Assembly (NCBI GenBank): GCA_009665115.1
Contig: WJXE01000020.1
Span: forward strand, 1 to 14,434
Length of the DNA stretch: 14,434 nucleotides
DNA from: Nitrosopumilales archaeon
GTDB taxonomy: Archaea > Thermoproteota > Nitrososphaeria > Nitrososphaerales > Nitrososphaeraceae
Direction: 5' to 3'
Shown here in pieces: positions 1 to 10,439 of this stretch. The stretch's first letter is position 1; the number at the start of each line of letters is the position of its first letter. Made by a program: the position numbers and the translations under genes. A model generated the notes under the pieces. The model was not told the origin of the DNA. It saw nothing but the letters and a program-made list of their open reading frames with translations, and did not search any database.

Positions 1-448
1 TTGTTGCGAGAGGAATTGTTTATTATCACCGCTCAATATTTGTCAAGTGATATACATGTTCCTCTTTAAAATATCTTCTTCTTCACAGAATAAAGACAAT
101 AAACTTTACTTCTGTCGTAAAAACAGCATGATTTAAATTACATTGCAGATACCCGATGATTACATCGACCAAACCGATGGGGAACAGTCCTGGATGAAGT
201 GCAATTTGTGCTTCATTCAGGGCACTAGTTTTATCTCAGGCTGTTCATTAATAATTTCCGATGCAGTTTTAATGTTATTAACATGATTACAAATACTGTT
301 GCAAGTACACCCTGTCATCCCAGCAACTCTAAAAGAGGGAAAAATTGCCTCCGAGCAACTGACTGAACCGGTAATCTCTTAATGGTTATTACACTAAAAA
401 CCGTGAGTTTAGACCGTCAAATATAGATTAATCCGCATTCTCGCTTAC
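1..448. other. Region downstream of the rRNA operon with no recognisable gene
   Basis: This is A+T-rich sequence lying beyond the 3' end of the minus-strand 23S gene. I find no tRNA, no 5S rRNA and no convincing complete coding region. An open plus-strand frame ends with a stop at 67-69 and could be the last 22 codons of a gene starting outside the window, but it is too short to recognise. Small inverted repeats are visible: CGATG/CATCG at 154-167, ATGAAG/CTTCAT at 194-216 and ATGTTA/TAACAT at 272-284. They may be transcribed trailer structures or chance. Confidence 0.5.
331..344 (-). terminator. Candidate T-rich terminator of the rRNA operon
   Basis: On the minus strand this reads as a pyrimidine stretch (TTTTT, CCC, TCTTTT), about 105 bases past the 23S processing stem. 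Archaeal RNA polymerase commonly stops at T-rich stretches without needing a strong hairpin. Assignment rests on composition and position only. Another T5 run at 117-125 on the same strand could act as a second stop. Confidence 0.3.
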
Positions 449-473
449 CAATGTTCTCTACGTATTTCAATGC
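449..473 (-). other. 3' arm of the 23S precursor processing stem (bulge-helix-bulge)
   Basis: In the minus-strand transcript this segment follows 23S and pairs with the arm at 3501-3525. The RNA reads GCATTGAAAU, ACGU, AGA, GAACAUUG. It pairs with a 5' arm reading CAAUGUUC, ACGU, AAA, GUUUCAAUGC. The result is an 8-bp helix, a 3-nt bulge (AGA) on this arm, a 4-bp ACGU/ACGU helix, a 3-nt bulge (AAA) on the other arm and a 10-bp helix ending in a G-U pair. That 3-4-3 geometry is the canonical substrate of archaeal tRNA-splicing endonuclease in pre-rRNA maturation. Confidence 0.85.
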
Positions 474-489
474 ATGCCTTTTTGGCTGA

Positions 490-3497
<3,008 letters not shown>

Positions 3498-3500
3498 AAA

Positions 3501-3525
3501 GCATTGAAACTTTACGTGAACATTG
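3501..3525 (-). other. 5' arm of the 23S precursor processing stem (bulge-helix-bulge)
   Basis: This arm precedes 23S in the transcript and pairs with 449-473, about 3 kb away. It supplies the AAA bulge. Four more pairs (GCUU/AAGC) can form outside the stem after a 2x2 internal loop. The mature 23S ends lie a few bases inside the stem, at the helix-1 pairing (3495-3488 with 499-492). Complementarity over 22 of 25 positions with symmetric 3-nt bulges is very unlikely to be chance. Confidence 0.85.
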
Positions 3526-3680
3526 TAAAGCCACATTTTATCTATCATTGTTGTCAGACTATTACGTCTAACAACCATTTGAGAGATGCAGATTTATCCT
3601 ATACATGACGGTCATTGCAAACTTGCGTTTGCTCGGTCCTTCATTCCCTGCATATCCTGCAGAGAATTGCATTCGTACGT
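3526..3680 (-). other. 16S-23S internal transcribed spacer, without tRNA
   Basis: The whole spacer between 16S and 23S is about 230 bases, including the processing arms at both ends. It lacks the tRNA-Ala gene found here in many Euryarchaeota, because no T-arm or CCA-end pattern is present. Two clear hairpins occur: GTTGT and AGAC pairing with GTCT and ACAAC at 3550-3575 (one mismatch, loop TATTAC), and GCAAAC/GTTTGC with loop TTGC at 3617-3632. They probably fold in the precursor and are discarded on processing. Confidence 0.8.
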
Positions 3681-3718
3681 ACAATGGCACATGACCCTTT
3701 ACACTTAAGTTGCCGGCC
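3681..3718 (-). other. 3' arm of the 16S precursor processing stem
   Basis: This arm follows 16S in the transcript and pairs with 5223-5265. The strong blocks are GGCCGG with CCGGCC, CAACTT with AAGTTG (one bulged U on the 5' arm between these two), and GGGTCATGTG with CACATGACCC. Between the last two lies an internal-loop region where AGUGU can pair with AUACU. A 3-nt AAA sits on this arm, as expected for a bulge-helix-bulge, but the opposite strand is not a clean 3-nt bulge, so the cleavage site is less ideal than for 23S. Confidence 0.75.
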
Positions 3719-3724
3719 TTAATC

Positions 3725-5195
<1,471 letters not shown>

Positions 5196-5222
5196 CAATA
5201 TGATTGTTAACTTAAAGAGTAC

Positions 5223-5265
5223 GGCCGGACAACTTGTAGTATTGTGCGGGTCATGTGACCAATGT
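5223..5265 (-). other. 5' arm of the 16S precursor processing stem
   Basis: This is the partner of 3681-3718. Its outer helix (CACATGACCC, about 5257-5248) begins almost exactly where transcription is predicted to start from the TATA box at 5273-5288. Further outward pairing (CCATTG-like) would lie upstream of that start and may never be transcribed. The stem is therefore probably formed by the very 5' end of the primary rRNA transcript. Confidence 0.75.
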
Positions 5266-5272
5266 CGGATAC

Positions 5273-5288
5273 AATTTTTATAAATTGA
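5273..5288 (-). promoter_or_regulatory. rRNA operon promoter (TATA box)
   Basis: The minus strand reads TCAATTTATAAAAATT, a near-ideal archaeal TATA box (core TTTATAAAAA) with an A+T-rich TFB-side flank. A start about 26 bases downstream falls near 5254-5256, roughly 60 bases before mature 16S and at the base of the 16S processing stem. No other good TATA box precedes 16S. The neighbouring aminotransferase runs the opposite way from its own TATA box about 175 bases further right. Confidence 0.8.
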
Positions 5289-5445
5289 ATCCCCATATTG
5301 TGAGCGCAACTGGAGGTCGGTGAATCATAGAATGGCACCATGACCAAATATCATCACCAACGCCGCCTTGATTATTACGTTCTAAATCCTTGTCAACAAA
5401 TTCGAATATAAATCTTGTCTCGGACTATTTGCCATTCAACCTCAT

Positions 5446-5460
5446 ACAAATATATAATAG
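5446..5460 (+). promoter_or_regulatory. TATA box of the aminotransferase gene
   Basis: ACAAATATATAATAG has its TATATAA core centred 32 bases before the ATG at 5486. A start about 26 bases downstream would lie within about 5 bases of that ATG, predicting a nearly leaderless mRNA. This argues against a TTG at 5390 as the real start, since that TTG lies upstream of the promoter. Confidence 0.65.
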
Positions 5461-5485
5461 ATCATTTTATCCTCCATTTTTAGTT

Positions 5486-6841
5486 ATGTTAGATTCCGAA
5501 ATTGGCACTTCCTATGAAGATAAAACTCAGACCTCCAAAAGGCTCTTTCATAAAGCCACCAAAGTGTTCGCAGGTGGAATCAACCACAACATTCGCTTTT
5601 TCAAACCTTATCCATTCTTTTCAAAATGGGCTAAGGGCAAAAATCTCTGCGATGTAGATGACAACGAATATACCGACTATTGGATGGGACATTGGTCGCT
5701 AATACTAGGCCACTCTCCGCCTACAGTTGTAAACGCACTGTCGCAACAGCTTAAAAATGGTACTTTGTACGGGACCGCAAACGATATCTCGCTGGAGTTA
5801 GGGGAGTTAATTCAGAAACTCATGCCCGGTGCGGAGAATCTGCGTTTTTCAAGCACAGGTTCTGAGGCCACGATGTACGCGGTGCGTCTCGCAAGAGCTA
5901 AGAGCCATAAGCGTGTCATCGCAAAGATAATTGGCGGGTGGCATGGATTCAATACTACACTCATGCAGTCCGTAAACTATCCGTTCCATAATCAGGAGGG
6001 AGCGGGCCTTGTTGCGGAGGAGGAACAATTTGTCGAATCGTTGCCTTTCAACGATCTCGACTCTTCTATAAAGATTCTTGAATCCGCTATCGACGATTTA
6101 GCATGCATCATTCTGGAACCCATACTTGGAGGGGCAGGTTGCATTACTCCCGATCTTGGTTATTTAAAGGGCTTACAAGAATTCGCGCAGAAAAACGATA
6201 TCCTTCTCATACTGGATGAGATTGTCACCGGATTTAGATTATCCATGGGAGGAGCTTCACAGAAATACAACCTCAAGCCGGATCTTTTTACACTGGGCAA
6301 AATCGTAGGCGGGGGAATGCCAATAGGAATTGTTTGCGGGAAGAAGGAGGTAATGTCGCTAGCAGACCCTGGCTTAATCAAAGTGAATCAGGCTAGATGC
6401 AATATAGGTGGAGGCACATATTCTTGTAATCCTATGACTATGGCAGCAGGATTGGCAACCATCAATTATCTTAATAAAAATAGGGACGAGATCTATCAGA
6501 AAATAAATGAACTTGGCGCAAAAGCTAGGGCTGGTTTGGCCAAGATATTTAGAGAGGCCAAAATCGACGTTCAAGTAACCGGGGAAGGGTCACTATTTTT
6601 GACTCACTTTCTAAATAACAAGGTTAGAAGTATAAAGAACGCTGCAGATGCGGCCATGTCTGATCTGGGACTACTCCACAGGTACCACATGGGATTAATA
6701 GCGTCGCATCAAATTTTTTTTCTGCCGTTAAAAATGGGAGCAATATCCTCGGTGCACACCGATATCGATATTGCTCATCTACTCGAGGATACACGACTAA
6801 TGGTGAACTCTGGGATACTATCTTCGGAGAAAGATTCCTAA
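5486..6841 (+). CDS. Class III PLP aminotransferase, glutamate-1-semialdehyde 2,1-aminomutase-like
   Basis: This is a cytosolic PLP enzyme of the HemL/class III aminotransferase fold, 451 aa from this ATG, slightly longer than typical HemL (about 425-440). Visible hallmarks are the N-terminal block with AGGIN and DVDDNEYTDYWMGHW (29-70), STGSEA (123-128), GGWHG (150-154), LDEIVTGFR (243-251, Asp244 for the PLP ring nitrogen), TLGKIVGGGMPIG (269-281, Lys272 as Schiff-base lysine) and GGGTYSCNPMTMAAGLAT (308-325). HemL converts glutamate-1-semialdehyde to 5-aminolevulinate for tetrapyrroles. Two motifs differ from classic HemL: STGSEA replaces the usual SGTEA, and Trp152 stands where HemL has Tyr, so the substrate may differ. 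The start was chosen from the TATA box and family N-termini; a TTG at 5390 would add 32 unlike residues. A glutamate-1-semialdehyde aminotransferase gene beside 16S is a recurring thaumarchaeal arrangement (recalled, not checked). Confidence 0.85.
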   Translation: MLDSEIGTSYEDKTQTSKRLFHKATKVFAGGINHNIRFFKPYPFFSKWAKGKNLCDVDDNEYTDYWMGHWSLILGHSPPTVVNALSQQLKNGTLYGTANDISLELGELIQKLMPGAENLRFSSTGSEATMYAVRLARAKSHKRVIAKIIGGWHGFNTTLMQSVNYPFHNQEGAGLVAEEEQFVESLPFNDLDSSIKILESAIDDLACIILEPILGGAGCITPDLGYLKGLQEFAQKNDILLILDEIVTGFRLSMGGASQKYNLKPDLFTLGKIVGGGMPIGIVCGKKEVMSLADPGLIKVNQARCNIGGGTYSCNPMTMAAGLATINYLNKNRDEIYQKINELGAKARAGLAKIFREAKIDVQVTGEGSLFLTHFLNNKVRSIKNAADAAMSDLGLLHRYHMGLIASHQIFFLPLKMGAISSVHTDIDIAHLLEDTRLMVNSGILSSEKDS

Positions 6842-7053
6842 ACGGATTGCAACAACGGATGACATCAAAAACTCCACACGATTTATACTACACATTATAT
6901 TATTCGACTACAGCAACAGAATTGTATCATTCCTTACAACCAAGTCTAATTGAAAAGATACCTTCTTTGATCAATCGCCCGAACATTCCAACGACTACTC
7001 GTGATGCTAACTGGCCAGCTTTGTCGGGCTCTTTAGGTGATCCATCTAAGAAT
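6842..7053 (+). promoter_or_regulatory. Leader and promoter of the methylthiotransferase gene, with strong Shine-Dalgarno
   Basis: This is a 212-base interval that remains open in frame with the next gene. TATA-like TTTATACT lies at 6882-6889 and TTATATTATT at about 6894-6903. GGTGATCC at 7036-7043 is a perfect 8-base complement of GGATCACC at the 3' end of the 16S in this window, and sits 10 bases before the ATG at 7054. That supports translation starting at 7054 with a leader of roughly 130-140 bases rather than from a TTG at 6847. Confidence 0.55.
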
Positions 7054-8328
7054 ATGAAAATATGGGTAGAAGCATACGGCTGCGCAGCGAGCATGGGAGA
7101 TTCCGAAATGATAAGCGGGCTCTTGAAGGAGAGTGGTTTTCAGTTAGGGAATAACGAAAGGGACAGTTTTCTGAGTATTATCGTAACTTGTTCTGTAAAA
7201 GACGTAACCGAACACAAAATGCTTCACAGAGTAGGCCAATTAATGAAAACAGGAAAACCTTTGATAATAGCTGGTTGCCTTCCCAAGGCAAACAAGAAAC
7301 TTCTAGAAACTAAGTATCCTACAGCTTCTCTGCTTGGACCACATGCTATTAATCGCACAATAGATGTTGTAAAATCCACAATTTCTGGACGACGAGCAGT
7401 AGCTCTCGAGGATTCTGTGTCTGACAAAGTTAACCTACCTAGAGTACGAGTTAATCCTGTGACTAGCATAATAGAAATAGCCAGCGGATGCATGAGTGGA
7501 TGCACATTCTGCCAGACGAAACTCGCAAAAGGGCAATTAAGAAGTTATCGCATAGGAGATATACTACGGCAATTTCGACACGATGTCAATGACGGTTGCA
7601 AAGAGATTTGGCTTAGTTCAACCGACAACGGCTGCTATGGAAGAGATATCGGATCAAATCTGATAGAGCTCCTTGAATCATGTATTAGCATAAAGGGCGA
7701 CTATAAAATTCGAATCGGGATGATGAATCCGATGTTTCTTACGAACATGACTGAGAGGTTGGCAACGCTCTTCGTAGAAAGCGACAGGATCTTCAAGTTT
7801 TTACATATTCCAGTCCAAAGCGGTAGCGACGTTATTCTTAGGAAAATGAAAAGAGGCCATACCGCGAAAATATTCGTTGACGCAGTCAAAACATTTAGGA
7901 GCAGAATTCCGGAGGTGACCATCGCTACTGACGTGATTGTTGGTTTCCCCTCTGAGACTATAGAAGATTTCGAGAGAACCCTTGAGATAATAAAAGCCAC
8001 CGAGCCCGACGTTGTCAATATCTCTAAATACAGTGCGAGACCTGGAACGGCGGCTGCAAAGTTTAAGAAGCTAAGTTCCCAAATTATAAAAGTCAGAAGT
8101 AAGCAGATGCATCTGCTGATTAATAATATCGCTCTGAAACGTAACGCGTTATGGAAGGGGTGGGAAGGTGAAATAATTGTTGATCAATCAGATACTAGGT
8201 GGCTACAGGGGAGGAACTATGCATACAAGCCTATACATGTTCCCCGCTCACCAGGCTGTCAGATTCAACTAGGCGACAGGATAAGAGTAAAAATCCAAGA
8301 GTTTTCTAGCCATATGTTGAGAGGTTGA
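7054..8328 (+). CDS. Radical-SAM tRNA methylthiotransferase (MtaB/CDKAL1-like)
   Basis: This enzyme is predicted to add a 2-methylthio group to t6A at position 37 of ANN-decoding tRNAs, which stabilises codon pairing. At 424 aa it matches the archaeal/eukaryotic e-MtaB family. The order is as expected. The UPF0004 domain has cysteines 10 (EAYGC), 46 (TCSVKDVTEHKM) and 75 (AGCLPKA) for the auxiliary cluster. The radical-SAM site CMSGCTFC at 146-153 binds the second 4Fe-4S cluster and SAM. VQSGSDVILRKMKRGHT (254-270), ATDVIVGFPSET (291-302) and NISKYSARPGTAAAK (322-336) follow. A TRAM-like RNA-binding domain covers about 365-418. The start at 7054 gives the family length and an N-terminus two residues before the first beta strand. 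A TTG at 6847 would add 69 Tyr/Ser/Thr-rich residues unlike the family. A terminator-like hairpin follows. Confidence 0.93.
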   Translation: MKIWVEAYGCAASMGDSEMISGLLKESGFQLGNNERDSFLSIIVTCSVKDVTEHKMLHRVGQLMKTGKPLIIAGCLPKANKKLLETKYPTASLLGPHAINRTIDVVKSTISGRRAVALEDSVSDKVNLPRVRVNPVTSIIEIASGCMSGCTFCQTKLAKGQLRSYRIGDILRQFRHDVNDGCKEIWLSSTDNGCYGRDIGSNLIELLESCISIKGDYKIRIGMMNPMFLTNMTERLATLFVESDRIFKFLHIPVQSGSDVILRKMKRGHTAKIFVDAVKTFRSRIPEVTIATDVIVGFPSETIEDFERTLEIIKATEPDVVNISKYSARPGTAAAKFKKLSSQIIKVRSKQMHLLINNIALKRNALWKGWEGEIIVDQSDTRWLQGRNYAYKPIHVPRSPGCQIQLGDRIRVKIQEFSSHMLRG

Positions 8329-8339
8329 TTAGATACTAA

Positions 8340-8370
8340 TTGAGCCCAATAGCTCAAAATAGTTGTTTTT
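8340..8370 (+). terminator. Hairpin plus T-tract terminator after the methylthiotransferase
   Basis: TTGAGC at 8340-8345 and GCTCAA at 8352-8357 form a 6-bp stem with loop CCAATA. It is followed by TTGTTTTT at 8363-8370, eleven bases after the methylthiotransferase stop codon. This looks like an intrinsic-type terminator and separates that gene from the FtsZ-like gene. Confidence 0.6.
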
Positions 8371-8389
8371 ATGTAGACCACCAAAACTC

Positions 8390-8400
8390 TTAACTAATAT
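8390..8400 (+). promoter_or_regulatory. Weak candidate TATA box of the FtsZ-like gene
   Basis: TTAACTAATAT is the most TATA-like sequence between the terminator and the TTG at 8442. It would place the start near 8422, leaving a leader of about 20 bases that contains a purine run (GGAAG at 8432-8436) as a possible weak ribosome binding site. The match is modest. Confidence 0.35.
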
Positions 8401-8441
8401 CTGTGCTATCCGGATAAAGGGGAAGGGTTCTGGAAGATAAC

Positions 8442-9404
8442 TTGGCCATTGAAAAACCTATTCTAGTAATGGGTATTGGCGGCGCAGGAAGCAGGATAGC
8501 CAGTGAGGCCTGCAAAGCAGTCAATTCTGATTGTGTTTTGATAAGTAATGACACAAAGGACCTAGTCGGGAGTTCTAGCTCTATTCTGATTAACCCAAGA
8601 TCCTGGGTAAATCCGTCTAGTTATAAGTTAAGGTTCTATGCTCAAGATTCAGCAATAAGAATAAGACCGGTGCTACGTAGTTTTAACACAGTGGTCGTGG
8701 TAGCAAACTTGGCTGGAAGGGGGGGTAGCGCGATTGCTCCGGTCGTTTGTAGGTTGGCAAAAGAAGAGTCTAATTCAAGCACTGTAGTGTCATTCGTCAT
8801 TATGCCTTTCAAGTTTGAAAAAGATCGCGTCTTTCAAGCAGCGATCTCTCTTAAAAGAGTACGAGAAGCCTCTGACGCGACTATAGTAATTGACAACGAG
8901 GCTTTTCTAGAGAATAATCCAGATTTATCAGCCGAAGAATGTTATCAAATCACAAATAGAGCTCTTTCTGAGACTATTGGTCTAATTTGCAGCGGCACTT
9001 ACACCTATAGCGACTTGAGTTTACTATGTACCAGCAATAATATTGGCGGAGCAGAATTTTCTGCCAAGGATTCTGTTGCTATGTTATACCAGAACGCATA
9101 TGCCGGCTCGGTCAAGAGTGCCATGTTATATGTCATGGGTGGGAAGAACGTTCCTCTCGGCCTTTTGAATTCGCTTTTTAATACGTTACAAGAAATCTTT
9201 AAAAATGACGGAAATGCGGGAGTTGCAATTGCAGAATCAAACTCCGGCAAAACAACGGTTCATCTTCTAGCATCCTTTGACGAAACAACAAGATTTGACG
9301 CTTACGATCCTCTTTCCCGAATCATCCCGAATAGAAATGTTTTAGACTGGGATGATATGGATTGCTCGCCTGATATAGAAATGGCAATTACAAATCTCGA
9401 GTAA
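8442..9404 (+). CDS. Divergent FtsZ/tubulin-superfamily protein with degenerate GTPase site
   Basis: This 320-aa protein is colinear with the FtsZ GTPase core. MGIGGAGSRIA (10-20) matches the first loop and helix, ISNDTKDL (34-41) matches INTDAQDL, and ANLAGRGGSAIAPVVCRLAKE (88-108) matches the tubulin-signature loop and helix. PFKFEKDR with a downstream LKRVREASDATIVIDNEAFLE (122-157) matches PFxFEGxx and LRxxVDTLIVIPND. A C-terminal activation-like domain follows (about 207-290), ending in an acidic tail. The signature GGGTGTG is AGRGGSA, and the catalytic T7 loop NxDFADV is TYTYSDL (186-192), lacking Asn and the first Asp. GTP hydrolysis, and perhaps binding, is therefore probably impaired. 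Thaumarchaeota are known to divide with the Cdv system while keeping a diverged FtsZ, so this is likely that protein, with a role not known to me. The TTG start at 8442 is the first start after an in-frame stop at 8415. Confidence 0.85.
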   Translation: MAIEKPILVMGIGGAGSRIASEACKAVNSDCVLISNDTKDLVGSSSSILINPRSWVNPSSYKLRFYAQDSAIRIRPVLRSFNTVVVVANLAGRGGSAIAPVVCRLAKEESNSSTVVSFVIMPFKFEKDRVFQAAISLKRVREASDATIVIDNEAFLENNPDLSAEECYQITNRALSETIGLICSGTYTYSDLSLLCTSNNIGGAEFSAKDSVAMLYQNAYAGSVKSAMLYVMGGKNVPLGLLNSLFNTLQEIFKNDGNAGVAIAESNSGKTTVHLLASFDETTRFDAYDPLSRIIPNRNVLDWDDMDCSPDIEMAITNLE

Positions 9405-9425
9405 GAAATAATTTCGATCAGAGAG

Positions 9426-9456
9426 AAATCACGTTTGGTTTGTTAGTGTGTGATTT
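9426..9456. terminator. Candidate bidirectional terminator between convergent genes
   Basis: AAATCAC at 9426-9432 and GTGATTT at 9450-9456 form a 7-bp inverted repeat with a 17-base T/G-rich spacer. It lies in the 121-base gap between the 3' ends of the FtsZ-like gene and L31e. Placement between convergent genes is the main argument. Confidence 0.4.
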
Positions 9457-9525
9457 GACCGCAGCATCCAATTGCTTGCGCGAATCATAAGTTGATTATT
9501 CAAAAGTGATTCAGAGTATTCTATT

Positions 9526-9882
9526 TCATTTGGAAGCCTCAGGTCCCTCTGTTTTAGTTGTCAATTCAGGTGATTTCTTTTCTTCCGCTCCTATTTTATT
9601 TAGCTCATTCTTCGTCGCCTCATCATAAAGAGAGACCACGACCGTCCCGTCTTCATCTTTGACCAGCTTAAGCCGAACCTTTCTTGGAGGATTTGTTTTA
9701 CCTCTCTTCCAAATCTGCCGGTTCAGATCTTGATCAAGTTTCACTTCATCGCTCTTCATACTTTTTTTTGCAAATTCCCTAATCATGTTTATGACTCGAT
9801 CCGTCCTTCTATAACGGGGGGTTATCCATGCTTTTCCCAGGTTTACGGTTTCGATACGAGTTACACTTTCTTCAGAAGACAA
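9526..9882 (-). CDS. rpl31e: Ribosomal protein L31e (eL31)
   Basis: This is a large-subunit protein near the polypeptide exit tunnel, found in archaea and eukaryotes. From the TTG at 9882 it is about 118 aa. The core matches the family: RIETVNLGKAWITPRYRR, then RVINMIREFAKKSMKSDEVKLD, then LNRQIWKRGKTNPPRKVRLKLVKDEDGTVVVSLYDE. A charged tail of about 28 residues (Lys/Glu/Thr-rich, starting near AEEKKSP) extends beyond the usual end and is probably disordered. Two TTG starts are possible. AGGAG at 9900-9896 is 13 bases from the TTG at 9882 but only 1 base from the TTG at 9894, so the shorter form is preferred. It follows L39e by a few bases and is surely cotranscribed with it. The aIF6 gene that often follows in archaea is absent; the neighbour is a convergent gene. 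Confidence 0.93.
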   Translation of the reverse strand: MSSEESVTRIETVNLGKAWITPRYRRTDRVINMIREFAKKSMKSDEVKLDQDLNRQIWKRGKTNPPRKVRLKLVKDEDGTVVVSLYDEATKNELNKIGAEEKKSPELTTKTEGPEASK

Positions 9883-9908
9883 TTTCGCTAACAAACTCCT
9901 TTCAAAGG

Positions 9909-10067
9909 CTACCCGACGTTTACATCAGTTCTGCGCCACATGCGACGTTTAGGATTAGTCCTTACGTGGCGATGTGTTCTAATTATTACCCACGCAGGGA
10001 CCGCTTTGTTTTGCATTGTACGTTTCATTAGCCTCATTTTCAAGGCCGTCTTTTTTCGGGCAGCCAT
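9909..10067 (-). CDS. rpl39e: Ribosomal protein L39e (eL39), 52 aa
   Basis: This is a very small, strongly basic protein that lines the exit tunnel of the large subunit. The translation begins MAARKKTALKMRLMKR, continues NKAVPAWVIIRTHRHVRTNPK, then RRMWRRTDVNVG and TAG. The PAWV(I/M) block, the central TN-x-K and the RRxWRR end are the family signature, and 52 codons is the normal length (about 51). The gene is too short for most open-frame cut-offs and is overlapped by a spurious plus-strand frame. The ATG at 10067 lies 28 bases downstream of a TATA box, indicating a leaderless mRNA. The L39e-L31e pair is a standard archaeal arrangement; the stop lies 26 bases before the preferred L31e start. 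Confidence 0.95.
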   Translation of the reverse strand: MAARKKTALKMRLMKRTMQNKAVPAWVIIRTHRHVRTNPKRRMWRRTDVNVG

Positions 10068-10090
10068 ATAACCGAAGAAATCAGTGATCC

Positions 10091-10100
10091 TATTTTTAAG
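10091..10100 (-). promoter_or_regulatory. Promoter of the L39e-L31e operon
   Basis: The minus strand reads CTTAAAAATA, a good archaeal TATA box centred about 28 bases before the ATG of L39e. That spacing puts the transcription start at or next to the ATG, so the first gene is predicted to be leaderless. No Shine-Dalgarno precedes the ATG. Confidence 0.7.
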
Positions 10101-10439
10101 TGTTGATTTCTAAGGATTAACTCGCTTAGTTGATTTCATACGAAATAGAGTGTGTCTACTCTTCAGATTACACTTAGTCTGTAACAACTGGTCTAGATCC
10201 TAAATCGGTTATTATTCCAGCGCGCAGTTCGGTGGAGATGGTTACTGTCATTATGAGTAGATAACACGTGTTTTCAGACTGAGAACAAGAGTTGAAGCCT
10301 AGCTGTATCTGTTATTCTACTAACACAGATTCGAAGAGTGTCGATCAAAAAAACATATACAGAAGAATGCGGCTGGAATTACAATAATCAGTACATGAGG
10401 TCTTGAAGTGAAATCTTAAGCGCTAAACGTCGTCGATAA
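10101..10439. other. Intergenic region between L39e promoter and purF, no gene recognised
   Basis: Both flanking genes run on the minus strand, so this is purF trailer plus sequence upstream of the L39e promoter. I find no tRNA, no C/D-box pattern and no plausible small protein. A perfect 10-base palindrome, AACACGTGTT, lies at 10263-10272. ACAC/GTGT arms around an 11-base segment lie at about 10323-10341. Either could be a protein site or chance. Confidence 0.5.
10347..10353 (-). terminator. Candidate T-run terminator of purF
   Basis: Seven consecutive T on the minus strand, about 87 bases beyond the purF stop codon and the longest T run in this gap. No strong hairpin precedes it. Archaeal termination often needs only such a run. 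Confidence 0.4.

Noticed and set aside
1..69. Possible C-terminal end of an upstream plus-strand gene
   Set aside because: Only 22 open codons, no recognisable motif, and another frame is open even longer; not enough to call a gene.
272..284. Short perfect inverted repeat ATGTTA/TAACAT
   Set aside because: A 6-base arm in A+T-rich DNA is expected by chance and it has no fitting gene context.
3526..3724. tRNA-Ala in the 16S-23S spacer
   Set aside because: Searched because it is common in other archaea. No T-arm, anticodon arm or acceptor pairing is present; only two simple hairpins were found.
5390..5485. TTG at 5390 as start of the aminotransferase
   Set aside because: It lies upstream of the TATA box at 5446-5460, adds 32 residues without family match, and the ATG at 5486 fits both promoter spacing and family N-termini.
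9828..10031. 67-codon plus-strand frame
   Set aside because: It is antisense to L39e and the start of L31e, which have clear family signatures.
10321..10345. Possible tRNA T-arm (ATTCGAA) in the gap after purF
   Set aside because: The flanking bases give only three stem pairs, and no D-arm, anticodon arm or acceptor stem can be built around it.
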